Assembly: GCA_947372795.1 (NCBI GenBank)
Contig: CANBVC010000003.1
Coordinates: forward strand, 1 to 38,682
Reading direction: 5' to 3'
Length of the DNA: 38,682 nucleotides
Source of the DNA: Beijerinckiaceae bacterium
GTDB lineage: Bacteria; Pseudomonadota; Alphaproteobacteria; Rhizobiales; Beijerinckiaceae
Shown in pieces: positions 31,134-38,682 of this stretch. Under the pieces are notes generated by a model. That model had not been told where the DNA came from. It worked only from the letters and a program-made list of their open reading frames with translations, and did no database searches. The position numbers were made by a program, and so were the translations under genes. Position 1 is the stretch's first letter. The number at the start of each line of letters is the position of its first letter.

Positions 31134-31254
31134 ATTGGTGAACAGATCGAACCCGGCCGCGCAACGGCGGAACAGCCTCGCAGTAAAGCTGCAAGGCGCC
31201 GGACCCGTTCCAAGCTTTATGGGTTTGAGGAGTGAAGTCAACTCGACCTCCTGC

Positions 31255-32508
31255 CTAGCCGCCCGAACCATCCTCGATCGCGGCGGCGTAGATATCGAGA
31301 GTCCGGGCGCACATGCGCTCCAAAGAGAAATGCGACTGCACATGGGCGCGAGCCCGGTGGGCAAGACTCTCGCGGGCGGTTTCCTCCAAAGCCAGCGCAT
31401 GGGCGAGGGCGTCGGCGAGCGCCCGCGCGTCGCCGGGGGGCACATGCCAGCCAGTGCGGGCCTGCGGTGAGACCTGCGGGGGCGCGAGCACGGTTTCGGG
31501 CACCGCGCCCAGCTCCGAGACCACCACTGGCGCGCCCATGGCCTGCGCCTCCACCGCCGCCCGGCCAAAGGCCTCGGGCTCAGTCGAGGGCACCGTCACG
31601 ACGGCGGAGGTCAGATAGGCGGCGGGCATGTCCGTGCAATGGCCCGGCAGCTTTACAATGCCCGTCAGCCCCGCGGCTGCGATCTGGCTGCGCAGGTCCC
31701 GCACATAGGAGTCGCGGCCCTGATCGTCCCCCGCCAAGACGAATTTGGTGTCGGTGAGGCCCTGCGCCATCAGAAGCTTCGTAGCCTCGATCAGCACCTT
31801 CTGGCCCTTCCAGCCCGTGAGGCGCGCCGCCAGCAGCACGATCCGGTCGTCAGGGGCGAGGCCCCAGGACTGGCGCAGGCGCGCCACCCGCTCGGCGTCC
31901 ACCTGCTCTGGCATGAAAGCCCGGAAATCCGTGCCCCGATGGATGACGTGAATGCGATCCGCCGCAAAGGGGTGCATACGCAGGATGCGGTCGGCGGTGA
32001 ACTGCGAATTGGCGATCACCGCATCGCCCCGCGCCATGACGGAATTATAGAGCACCTTCAGAACGGACTGGCCCGCATAGCTGCCGTGATAGGTTGTGAC
32101 GAAGGGCGTATTGGTGAGCCTCGCCGCCCCCAACGCCACCCAGGCCGGGGCGCGCGAGCGGGCATGGACGAGATCGACCTTCTCTTCGCGGATGAGGCGC
32201 ACGAGACGGTAGACGTTTAGCGCCATGGCGAGGGGGTTCTTGGTCTTGGCCGGGAAAGGCGCCCAGACGCCCCCATTGGCCTGCAATTCGCTGATGAGCC
32301 GCCCGCCTTCGGTGGCGACCAGCGGGCGGGCGCCGGCTTCGGCGAGGGCGGCGGCGACATCGATTGTGGTGCGCTCCGCCCCGCCAGCGTCGAGCCGGGG
32401 AATGATCTGCAATACCGTCCGGCCGACAAGCGAGGCGCTCAGTCCTGTCACAAGGCCGCCCCGCATCTTGCTTGCGGGAATGAACTGAGCCGCATAAGCC
32501 TCTTCCAT
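31255..32508 (-). CDS. Glycosyltransferase family 4 (GT-B fold)
   Basis: This protein is 417 residues from ATG 32508 (431 if a start at 32550 is used). It has the GT-B pattern: N-terminal VLQIIPRLDAGGAERTTIDVAAALAEAG (nucleophile/acceptor side), then DLVHARSRAPAWVALGAARL and TTYHGSYAG. The donor-side domain has HVIHRGTDFRAFMP and LAARLTGWKGQKVLIEA, and the EPEAFGRAAVEAQAMGAPVV segment carries the E-x7-E motif that binds the sugar nucleotide. Members build lipopolysaccharide or exopolysaccharide. It is divergent from the ABHD10-like hydrolase with only a few bases between starts. The 60-base gap to infC holds nothing clear. The sugar and acceptor cannot be told. Confidence 0.9.
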   Translation of the reverse strand: MEEAYAAQFIPASKMRGGLVTGLSASLVGRTVLQIIPRLDAGGAERTTIDVAAALAEAGARPLVATEGGRLISELQANGGVWAPFPAKTKNPLAMALNVYRLVRLIREEKVDLVHARSRAPAWVALGAARLTNTPFVTTYHGSYAGQSVLKVLYNSVMARGDAVIANSQFTADRILRMHPFAADRIHVIHRGTDFRAFMPEQVDAERVARLRQSWGLAPDDRIVLLAARLTGWKGQKVLIEATKLLMAQGLTDTKFVLAGDDQGRDSYVRDLRSQIAAAGLTGIVKLPGHCTDMPAAYLTSAVVTVPSTEPEAFGRAAVEAQAMGAPVVVSELGAVPETVLAPPQVSPQARTGWHVPPGDARALADALAHALALEETARESLAHRARAHVQSHFSLERMCARTLDIYAAAIEDGSGG

Positions 32509-32529
32509 TGCAGAATGGTGGGCCGATCG

Positions 32530-33351
32530 ATGACCGAACAGCAACCACATGTTGAGACGCCCAACGGCCTCGCGTCGCCAAACTTCGTCGAAACCGGCGA
32601 TGAGCGCAACCGCCGACGCATCGCATTCCGCAGGAGATTTCCGGTAAATAGCACATATCCCCGACCGGGCGTCGTTTGGCTGGGGGGCTTCAAGTCCGAC
32701 ATGCTATCGACCAAGGCGCAGCGCGTTGATGATTGGGCCGCCGCCCATGGCCGCGCCAGCCTGCGCTTCGATTACAGCGGCCACGGCGAATCGGAAGGCC
32801 GCTTCGAGGACGGGACCATCGGGCGCTGGATGGAAGAGAGCCTCGCGTTGATCCGAGGGCAAACGCAGGGTCCGCAAATTCTCGTCGGCTCCTCCATGGG
32901 AGGCTGGATCGCCCTGCTTGTGGCGCGCGAACTGGAGCGGCTTGGGGAGGCTGATCGGCTGGCGGGCATGGTGCTGATCGCCCCTGCGGTCGATTTCACG
33001 CAGGCGCTCATCTGGGACAAGTTGCCCGAACCCGTCCAGCGCGACATTCTTGAGCAGGGCTTTTGGATGCGGCCTACCGCCTATGCGGCCCAGCCCTACC
33101 CCATCACCCGCGCCCTCATCGAGGATGGGCGGGAGCACATATTATTGAACGACGTGGTGCGCAGCCATTGTCCCGTGCATATTTTGCAGGGAATGCACGA
33201 TCCCGATGTGCCCTGGGAACACGCCCTGAGCCTCGTCCACCGGCTTGCAGGCGACCCCGTGGCGCTCACCCTGATCAAGGACGCCGATCACCGCCAGTCG
33301 CGCGAGGAGGACATTGCGCGCCTGCTTATGGCGGTCGAGGGGATCGCCTAG
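32530..33351 (+). CDS. Alpha/beta hydrolase, ABHD10-like
   Basis: This 273-residue (from ATG 32530) alpha/beta hydrolase resembles ABHD10-type acyl-protein or ester hydrolases. It has VVWLGGFKSDMLSTKAQ, then LRFDYSGHGESEGRFEDGTI, the elbow LVGSSMGGWIALL with the nucleophile Ser, and IAPAVDFTQALIW. The acid Asp is in GMHDPDVPWEHAL and the His in IKDADHRQSREED. Mitochondrial ABHD10 is a depalmitoylase and glucuronidase, so a similar esterase activity is possible. ATG 32515 is the alternative start. The stop overlaps the convergent MFS gene stop on CTAG. Confidence 0.88.
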   Translation: MTEQQPHVETPNGLASPNFVETGDERNRRRIAFRRRFPVNSTYPRPGVVWLGGFKSDMLSTKAQRVDDWAAAHGRASLRFDYSGHGESEGRFEDGTIGRWMEESLALIRGQTQGPQILVGSSMGGWIALLVARELERLGEADRLAGMVLIAPAVDFTQALIWDKLPEPVQRDILEQGFWMRPTAYAAQPYPITRALIEDGREHILLNDVVRSHCPVHILQGMHDPDVPWEHALSLVHRLAGDPVALTLIKDADHRQSREEDIARLLMAVEGIA

Positions 33352-34547
33352 AAGCGTCCCGAGCCGCGATGGCGCGTCGTCAGATGGAAGACCGCGAAGC
33401 TGCCGAGGCCAGAAATCGCCATCACCGTGACGAGCGGCAGGGCGCTTGCGCCGAGCGACGCCGCCATGATCCAGCTCACGAATGCTGCTGAGAACATCTG
33501 TACGAAGCCGATGAGCGATGAGGCGGCTCCGGCGCGCTCGGGAAAGGGCGTCATGGCGGCAGCCTGCGTGTTTGGCAGCAGGAAGCCGATGCCAAGAAAA
33601 TAAATCATTTCCGGCGCGACCAGGGCCACGGTCGCCTTGGGGAAGGCGAGAACCGCGGCGACCTGCCCTAGACCCCCGATGAGCACGCAAGTGACGCCGA
33701 GGCGGATCATGCCGTCGAGCCCCCGCCGCGCCACCATGCGCCCGCCAAGAAAGGCGCCGAACACAAAGCTCATTGAACAGGCCGCGAAGATGAGCCCGAA
33801 TTGCGTCGGCCCGAAGCCATAGATTTCCTGCAGCACATAGGAAGAGCCGCTGAGGAAGGCGAAAAGCCCATTATAGCTGAAGGCCTGAATTCCCAGATAA
33901 GAGCGATACGCGCCGTTTTCCAAAACAACGCCGAAACTCCGCAGAATCGAGGCGATCGAGATCGGCCCCTCCTGCCGGTTCTTGTTGGTCTCAGGTAGCA
34001 GGAAAATCATGCAAAGGGCCGCGACGGCGCCGATCAGGCCCATGGCGATGAAGCTCGCGCGCCAGTCGAAAAGCGCTTCAAGCACGCCGCCGAGCACTGG
34101 CGCGCAGATGGGCGTCAGGCCCGCGATGGTGCTCATGACGGCGAGTTGGCGGCCGGCGCGCGCCCCCTGATAGAGGTCGCGGACGATGGCGCGGGCGAGG
34201 ATCGAGGCGGCAGCCACCCCCACAGCCTGCGCCACACGCGCCGCGATCAAAAAGTCGATGCTCGTTGAAGCGACGCAGGCCGCCGTCGACGTGAGATAGA
34301 TCGCGAAGCCAGCCAAAAGAACGGGGCGGCGGCCATATTTATCGGACAACGGTCCATGCAGCACCTGCGCGAAGGCGAAGGCTACTATATAGACCGACAT
34401 GGTCAGCTGGACCGACGCGTTGGAGGCTCCCAGCGCGGTCCCGATATGGGGCATGGAGGCCAGATAAATGTCGGTGGAAAGAGGCCCCAGCGCGGTCATC
34501 ATGGCCAGCAGAAGCGTCATGCCGCGCGTGTCGGTTTGGAGTCGCAT
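33348..34547 (-). CDS. Bcr/CflA-type multidrug efflux MFS transporter
   Basis: This 399-residue, 12-helix transporter opens with LLLAMMTALGPLSTDIYLASMPHIG, the hallmark of the drug-resistance Bcr/CflA group. VLHGPLSDKYGRRPVLLAGFAIY follows as the loop 2-3 motif A. A later GARAGRQLAVMSTIAGLTPICAPVLGG segment is motif C-like. Typical substrates of the group are drugs such as bicyclomycin and chloramphenicol, and natural metabolites. ATG 34547 is preceded by AACATGAGG-poor, GC-rich sequence, so the exact start is moderately certain. It is divergent from the rimP operon, with 242 bases between the genes. Confidence 0.93.
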   Translation of the reverse strand: MRLQTDTRGMTLLLAMMTALGPLSTDIYLASMPHIGTALGASNASVQLTMSVYIVAFAFAQVLHGPLSDKYGRRPVLLAGFAIYLTSTAACVASTSIDFLIAARVAQAVGVAAASILARAIVRDLYQGARAGRQLAVMSTIAGLTPICAPVLGGVLEALFDWRASFIAMGLIGAVAALCMIFLLPETNKNRQEGPISIASILRSFGVVLENGAYRSYLGIQAFSYNGLFAFLSGSSYVLQEIYGFGPTQFGLIFAACSMSFVFGAFLGGRMVARRGLDGMIRLGVTCVLIGGLGQVAAVLAFPKATVALVAPEMIYFLGIGFLLPNTQAAAMTPFPERAGAASSLIGFVQMFSAAFVSWIMAASLGASALPLVTVMAISGLGSFAVFHLTTRHRGSGRF

Positions 34548-34639
34548 CTGATGCTCAGGGTCAGGAATGGGGCCGGGGCAATGCTTTAGGGGGCGGGGCT
34601 GCAGGTGTCGAGCGCGGAATGACCGACCCGCGATTTCCC

Positions 34640-34667
34640 TTGCGATTTCCGCAAAACCTGCTATCAG
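34640..34667 (+). promoter_or_regulatory. Candidate promoter of the rimP-nusA-infB operon
   Basis: TTGCGA (34640-34645), a 16-base spacer and TATCAG (34662-34667) fit a housekeeping promoter moderately well. They lie about 55 bases before the leader hairpin, which would then be transcribed. This is a visual match only. Confidence 0.35.
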
Positions 34668-34720
34668 AACCTCAGAACATCGTTCTCATATAACGGTCAT
34701 CGCCTGATGATCGCAGTTTG

Positions 34721-34753
34721 AGAGTGGGGCCCTCCCGGGACCCGCTCTTTTTT
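34721..34753 (+). terminator. Terminator-like hairpin in the rimP leader (possible attenuator)
   Basis: AGAGTGGG (34721-34728) pairs with CCCGCTCT (34741-34748, one G:U) around a GC-rich loop containing CCCGGG. TTTTTT (34748-34753) follows immediately, so it has the form of an intrinsic terminator. It sits 36 bases before the rimP start and so could attenuate the operon. It could instead end a transcript from upstream, but the upstream gene runs the other way. Confidence 0.7.
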
Positions 34754-34789
34754 ATTGCCCGCGCCGGGACGGCCGGGACAGGAGCCAGA

Positions 34790-35542
34790 TTGACGACCGA
34801 GGAGCAGACCCCCAACACCGCCGCTGCGGATCCAGCCTTGCTCGACGAGCCGCGTCTCGTCAGCGAGAATGGCGTGGCTGCGCGCGTAGCGACGATCTCG
34901 AGCCGCGTCCTTCGGGACGTCGGGTTCCGGCTCGTGCGGGTGAAGATTTCGGGCGCCAATGGCATGACCGTGCAGATCATGGCCGAGCGGCCCGACGGGA
35001 CGATGACGGTGGCCGATTGCGAAACCGCCAGCATGGCGCTCTCCCCGGTGCTCGATATCGAAGAGCCCGTGCCGCAGGCCTATCATCTCGAAATGTCCTC
35101 CCCCGGCATCGACCGCCCGCTGGTGCGCGTGTCCGATTTCCAGCGCGCCATCGGTCACGAAGTGCGCCTTGAAACGGCTATCATGATCGGCGACCGTAAG
35201 AGATTCCGCGGCTGGATTGAAGGCGTTGAGGGCGAAGGCCCCGCCGCCATGCTGAAGCTGCGCCGCATCGATGCGCGCGCCGAAGAGGAGGCGGACGTCT
35301 CCTTGCCCCTGCGGGACCTTGCGGAGGCCCGTCTTGTGCTGACCGAGGCGCTCATTCGCGAGTCGCTCAAGGCTGCCAAGGATGCCGAACAAGCTCCGCC
35401 CGAGGAGCCGACCGAGGAAGCGCCGCATCGCGGCCCCGGACGGTTTCGACGCGACAAGCCGACGCCCCTGCGTTCCGCAGGCGGCCCTGGCAAACCTTCA
35501 CCATCGGGGAAACCCGGACCACGCGGGGGCTCACGCTCCTGA
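34790..35542 (+). CDS. rimP: Ribosome maturation factor RimP
   Basis: This 250-residue RimP binds the maturing 30S subunit and is needed for its assembly. The start is TTG 34790 with GGAG five bases upstream. Conserved parts are the N-terminal domain [12 protein letters not shown]-like strands, [42 protein letters not shown], and the SH3-like C-domain with [10 protein letters not shown] and [13 protein letters not shown]. Beyond residue ~195 it carries a 50-residue tail rich in Pro, Gly, Arg and Lys, longer than E. coli RimP and typical of some alphaproteobacteria. The gene order rimP-nusA-ylxR-infB is the standard one. The nusA ATG is 42 bases downstream. Confidence 0.95.
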   Translation: MTTEEQTPNTAAADPALLDEPRLVSENGVAARVATISSRVLRDVGFRLVRVKISGANGMTVQIMAERPDGTMTVADCETASMALSPVLDIEEPVPQAYHLEMSSPGIDRPLVRVSDFQRAIGHEVRLETAIMIGDRKRFRGWIEGVEGEGPAAMLKLRRIDARAEEEADVSLPLRDLAEARLVLTEALIRESLKAAKDAEQAPPEEPTEEAPHRGPGRFRRDKPTPLRSAGGPGKPSPSGKPGPRGGSRS

Positions 35543-35584
35543 ACTTTGCTTGCGCGGGATCAATCTCGCATAAGGAGGTAGGCT

Positions 35585-37171
35585 ATGGCCGTTAGCGCCA
35601 ACAGACTTGAACTCTTGCAGATCGCCGATGCGGTCGCCCGTGAGAAATCGATTCCGCGCGAAACCGTGCTGCAATCGATGGAAGACGCTCTCCAGAAGGC
35701 CGCGCGCTCGCGCTACGGCCAGGAGACCGAGGTGCGCGCCGAGATCAATCCCAAGACCGGCGAGCTGCGCTTCTCGCGCCTTCTGCTCGTGGTCGATCTC
35801 GTCGAGAGCGACGCGACCCAGATCACTCTTGAGGACGCGCGGAAGAAGAACCCGGCCGCGCAGGTCGGCGACTGGATCGCCGAGACCCTGCCGCCCTTCG
35901 AATATGGCCGAATCGCCGCCCAGTCCGCCAAGCAGGTCATCGTGCAGAAGGTGCGCGAGGCTGAGCGCGATCGTCAGTATGACGAATATCGCGACCGCAT
36001 CGGCGAGATCATCAACGGCGTCGTCAAGCGCGTCGAATATGGCAATGTGATCGTGGATCTCGGCCGCGCCGAGGCGATCATCCGCCGCGATGAACTTGTT
36101 CCGCGCGAAATGTTCCGCCCCGGCGATCGCGTGCGCGCCTATGTCTACGACGTACGCCGCGAACAGCGTGGGCCGCAGATCTTCCTGTCGCGCACCCATC
36201 CGCAGTTCATGGCGAAGCTTTTCGCTCAGGAAGTGCCGGAAATCTACGACGGCATCATCGAAGTGAAGTCTGTGGCCCGCGATCCCGGCTCCCGCGCCAA
36301 GATCGCCGTCGTCTCGCGCGATTCCTCCATCGACCCCGTGGGCGCCTGCGTTGGTATGCGTGGCTCGCGCGTGCAGGCCGTGGTGAACGAACTGCAGGGC
36401 GAGAAGATCGACATCATCCCCTGGTCCATCGATGCGGCGACCTTCATCGTCAATGCGCTGCAGCCCGCCGAAGTGGTCAAGGTGGTGCTCGACGAAGACA
36501 GCGCGCGTATTGAAGTTGTGGTTCCCGATGACCAACTGTCTCTTGCGATCGGTCGTCGCGGCCAGAACGTGCGTCTGGCTTCCCAGCTCACCGGCTGGGA
36601 CATCGATATTCTGACGGAGGCCGAGGAATCGGGCCGTCGTCAGAAGGAATTCCAGGAGCGCACCACGATCTTCATGGCGGCGCTCGACGTCGACGAGGTC
36701 GTCGGCCAGTTGCTGGCGTCCGAAGGATTCCGCACGGTCGAGGAGCTTGCTTACGTCGATGTGGCGGAACTCGCCAGCATCGAGGGCTTCGACGAAGAGA
36801 CCGCCGAGGAGATCCAGAACCGCGCCCGCGACCACATTGCGCGCATCGAGGCCGAGCTTGACGAACGCCGTCTGGCTCTGGGCGTCGCAGATGAGCTCAA
36901 GGAAGTGGAAGGCGTCACCCTGCCGATGCTCGTGAAGTTCGGCGAGAATGATGTGAAGACCATCGAGGATCTTGCTGGCTGCGCCACTGACGACCTCACC
37001 GGATGGACCGAGCGCAAGGATGGCGAGTCTGTCAAGCAGGCTGGTTTCCTTGATGGCATTGAAATCTCCCGCGAGGACGCGGAGGCGCTCATCATGGCGG
37101 CTCGCGTGAAGGCGGGCTGGATCGAGGCTTCTGTTCCTGAGGCGGAACCAGAAGAAGCGCCCGAGGCTTGA
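35585..37171 (+). CDS. nusA: Transcription termination/antitermination factor NusA
   Basis: This 528-residue NusA modulates RNA polymerase pausing, termination and antitermination. The N-terminal RNAP-binding domain (about 1-130) is followed by an S1 domain (about 140-200, [27 protein letters not shown]). Two KH domains (about 205-345, [23 protein letters not shown] and [26 protein letters not shown]) come next. The C-terminal HhH acidic repeats (about 360-500, [21 protein letters not shown]) are those that bind the alpha CTD and Rho. The start has the perfect AAGGAGG at 35573. The stop lies one base before the ylxR ATG. Confidence 0.98.
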   Translation: MAVSANRLELLQIADAVAREKSIPRETVLQSMEDALQKAARSRYGQETEVRAEINPKTGELRFSRLLLVVDLVESDATQITLEDARKKNPAAQVGDWIAETLPPFEYGRIAAQSAKQVIVQKVREAERDRQYDEYRDRIGEIINGVVKRVEYGNVIVDLGRAEAIIRRDELVPREMFRPGDRVRAYVYDVRREQRGPQIFLSRTHPQFMAKLFAQEVPEIYDGIIEVKSVARDPGSRAKIAVVSRDSSIDPVGACVGMRGSRVQAVVNELQGEKIDIIPWSIDAATFIVNALQPAEVVKVVLDEDSARIEVVVPDDQLSLAIGRRGQNVRLASQLTGWDIDILTEAEESGRRQKEFQERTTIFMAALDVDEVVGQLLASEGFRTVEELAYVDVAELASIEGFDEETAEEIQNRARDHIARIEAELDERRLALGVADELKEVEGVTLPMLVKFGENDVKTIEDLAGCATDDLTGWTERKDGESVKQAGFLDGIEISREDAEALIMAARVKAGWIEASVPEAEPEEAPEA

Positions 37172-37172
37172 A

Positions 37173-37913
37173 ATGGATCTGGTCGAGCTGACCGATGCGG
37201 AACTGGACGAGAACGGACCTGAGCGGACCTGTATCGTCACCCGCGTCAAGGGATCGCCCGACCAGATGATTCGCTTCGTCGCCGCCCCCGACGGGACGGT
37301 GACGCCAGACCTTAAGCGCCGGCTTCCGGGCCGTGGCGTCTGGGTCACAGCGACAGCCAAGGCTGTCGCTGAAGCGGTGAAGAAAGGGTCCTTCGCGCGC
37401 GGGTTGCGGGCGAAGGTGACTGTCTCCCCGGCGCTTGCCGAGGAGGTCGAGGCCCTTCTGGAGCGTGATGCGCTTCAATATTTGTCCATCGTCAACAAGA
37501 CGGGACTGGTGGTTACAGGCTTCGCCAAGGTGGAGAAGCTCGTTGCAGGCGACGCGAAGATCGCGGGCATGGTCCACGCTGTCGACGCCGGCGACGATGG
37601 GGTACGCAAGATGGGTCAGGTGCTGTCGCGTCGTTATGGCGAGGCTGCGGCCGCGGTCCCAAGGGCTATTCTGTTCGTTTCGAGCCAAATGGATTTGGCA
37701 TTGGGGCGGGCAAATGTGATACATGCAGCGCTGAGGACCGGCCCTGCTGCGGAAGCATTCTTTTCGCGCACCCGGCGGCTGTCCCTCTACAGGGGTGCGG
37801 CCGAGCCGGGTCTGGCGGTGGATGTTGAAGATAAACAAGGCGTTGGGTCTGAATCTGATCCAGCAGTGAACGACGTGGCGAACGGGCTCGGCCCTGGGAT
37901 CCGAAACGAATGA
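37173..37913 (+). CDS. YlxR/L7Ae-fusion RNA-binding protein
   Basis: This 246-residue protein combines an N-terminal YlxR (DUF448) domain with ERTCIVTRV and PGRGVWV (about residues 16-60) and an L7Ae-like fold that starts near 85 ([27 protein letters not shown]). YlxR binds RNA and acts in transcription-translation coupling between nusA and infB. The fused L7Ae-like half is common in alphaproteobacteria. A Gly/Asp-rich tail ends the protein. The ATG is one base after the nusA stop, and the TGA overlaps the infB ATG (ATGA), so all genes are translationally coupled. Confidence 0.9.
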   Translation: MDLVELTDAELDENGPERTCIVTRVKGSPDQMIRFVAAPDGTVTPDLKRRLPGRGVWVTATAKAVAEAVKKGSFARGLRAKVTVSPALAEEVEALLERDALQYLSIVNKTGLVVTGFAKVEKLVAGDAKIAGMVHAVDAGDDGVRKMGQVLSRRYGEAAAAVPRAILFVSSQMDLALGRANVIHAALRTGPAAEAFFSRTRRLSLYRGAAEPGLAVDVEDKQGVGSESDPAVNDVANGLGPGIRNE

Positions 37914-38682
37914 GTGAAACGAAGAATTCCGGCGACAAGACCCTGACGGTCGCTCCGAAGACACTGTCCCTGAAGCGGCCGGTCGAGCAGGGCGTCGTGC
38001 GTCAGAGCTTCTCCCATGGCCGCACGAAGGCGGTCGTGGTTGAGACCGTGAAGCGTCGCACCATCGGTCCAGCCGCAGCGCCAGCCGCGGCCGCCAAGGC
38101 TCCGGCGGCGCAAGCCGCGCCGCCGCCAGCTCCTGTCGCTGCGCCTCCAGTTGCTGAGGCCCCTGCTGTTGTGGCGCCTGCCGTTGTGGCGCCCGCCCCG
38201 GCTCCCGTCGCCCCGCCTCCGCCTGCAGCGCCTGAGCCCGCACCCGTTCCTGTGGCTGCGGCTCCCGTCGCCGCTGCGGCTCCGGCCCCAGTTGCGCCGC
38301 CTGTTCAGGCCGCAGCGCCTACCCCTGCGCCAGCCGCTCCCCGCCCGGCGGTTGCGGCCGCTGCTGCGCCCAAGCCTGTCGCGGCCAAGCCCGCCGCAGC
38401 GCCTGCCGCCGCCAAACCCGCCGCCGCTCCGGCGCCGCGTGGGCCCACGGTCGCGCCGCGCGGTCCTACGCCGCCGCGTGGACCCCAATCCGCTCGCCCC
38501 ACAGCTCCCGGCCGTACTCCTGGCGGCATGGTGCTGCGCACTTTGACCGACGCCGAGCGTGAAGCTCGCGAGCGCGCCCTTGTGGACGCTCGCGGCCGCG
38601 AGGAAGAGGATCGTCGCCGCGCCGCGATCGACGCCATCGCGCGCGCCGAGCGTGAAGCCCGCGAGAAAATCGAGCGTGAGGC
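37910..38682 (+). CDS. infB: Translation initiation factor IF-2, N-terminal part (cut by window end)
   Basis: The first 257 codons of IF-2 are visible. The N-terminus [14 protein letters not shown], then [27 protein letters not shown], matches alphaproteobacterial IF-2. A strongly Ala/Pro-rich low-complexity region (about residues 45-195) follows, then [22 protein letters not shown] and a charged coiled-coil-like helix (Arg/Glu/Ala). The G-domain lies beyond the window. ATG 37910 overlaps the YlxR stop. The frame is open to the last base, so the gene continues outside the window. Confidence 0.96.
   Translation, partial: MSETKNSGDKTLTVAPKTLSLKRPVEQGVVRQSFSHGRTKAVVVETVKRRTIGPAAAPAAAAKAPAAQAAPPPAPVAAPPVAEAPAVVAPAVVAPAPAPVAPPPPAAPEPAPVPVAAAPVAAAAPAPVAPPVQAAAPTPAPAAPRPAVAAAAAPKPVAAKPAAAPAAAKPAAAPAPRGPTVAPRGPTPPRGPQSARPTAPGRTPGGMVLRTLTDAEREARERALVDARGREEEDRRRAAIDAIARAEREAREKIERE
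38060..38500 (+). repeat. Ala/Pro low-complexity coding tract in infB
   Basis: Roughly 440 bases encode almost only Ala, Pro and Val, with GCGCC/GCTCC-like units repeated irregularly. The tract is disordered in the protein and could vary in length between strains through slippage or unequal exchange. Confidence 0.8.

Noticed and set aside
35531-37360. 609-codon open frame antisense to nusA
   Set aside because: It fully overlaps the conserved nusA gene. Such long antisense frames arise from GC-rich codon bias. The translation has no recognisable domain.
37092-38243. 383-codon minus-strand frame over ylxR and infB
   Set aside because: It covers two genes in the conserved nusA-ylxR-infB order. 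Its sequence is low-complexity antisense of the Ala/Pro tract.

Overview
The window looks like chromosomal DNA from an alphaproteobacterium, most likely of the Hyphomicrobiales (rhizobial/Beijerinckiaceae-like) group. The signs are GC-rich coding DNA, an Omp25/31-type beta-barrel porin, a rimP-nusA-ylxR-infB operon whose YlxR protein is fused to an L7Ae-like domain, an IF-2 with a long Ala/Pro-rich N-terminus, and many orphan tripartite-tricarboxylate (TctC/Bug) binding proteins. The genus is an inference. I saw no tRNA, rRNA, CRISPR array, insertion sequence or phage gene.

Layout. 1-530: the tail of a cytosine-5 DNA methyltransferase overlapping a vsr mismatch endonuclease gene. 534-2339 (-): lepA. 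2495-4797: an SDR dehydrogenase/luciferase-like monooxygenase pair and a convergent NTF2-like protein. 4798-6015: an AT-rich control region, an outer-membrane beta-barrel gene and its terminator. 6019-9903: an IclR regulator divergent from a VOC protein/alpha-beta hydrolase/FAD hydroxylase operon that looks like an aromatic-catabolism module. 9967-12319 (-): a DEAD-box RNA helicase with a DbpA-type RNA-binding domain, a Lys/Pro/Gly repeat tail and a structured leader. 12320-17230: a six-gene operon (VOC protein, fumarylacetoacetase-family enzyme, TctC-like binding protein, AprA-like flavoprotein, two-cluster ferredoxin, FMN split-barrel protein).

17330-22409 holds a complete retrograde lipid transport operon in the order mlaF-E-D-A-C-B, followed by an unrecognised 439-residue exported protein. 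22426-30060 is accessory metabolism: two tandem paralogous TctC-like binding proteins, an NtaA/DszA-type flavin monooxygenase, and a minus-strand Rieske oxygenase/PrpD/MFS operon. 30181-34547 carries a small membrane protein, infC (apparently with the rare ATT start), a GT4 glycosyltransferase, an ABHD10-like hydrolase and a Bcr/CflA exporter. 34640-38682 is the transcription/translation operon rimP-nusA-ylxR-infB (infB cut by the window end), preceded by a terminator-like hairpin.

Housekeeping information-processing genes therefore alternate with catabolic modules and a cell-envelope lipid transport operon. Convergent genes are packed so tightly that in three places the stop codons overlap or abut on short palindromes. 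The best leads are the unknown exported protein behind the mla operon, the AprAB-like flavoprotein/ferredoxin operon, the ATT-start infC, and the structured leaders of the helicase and rimP genes.
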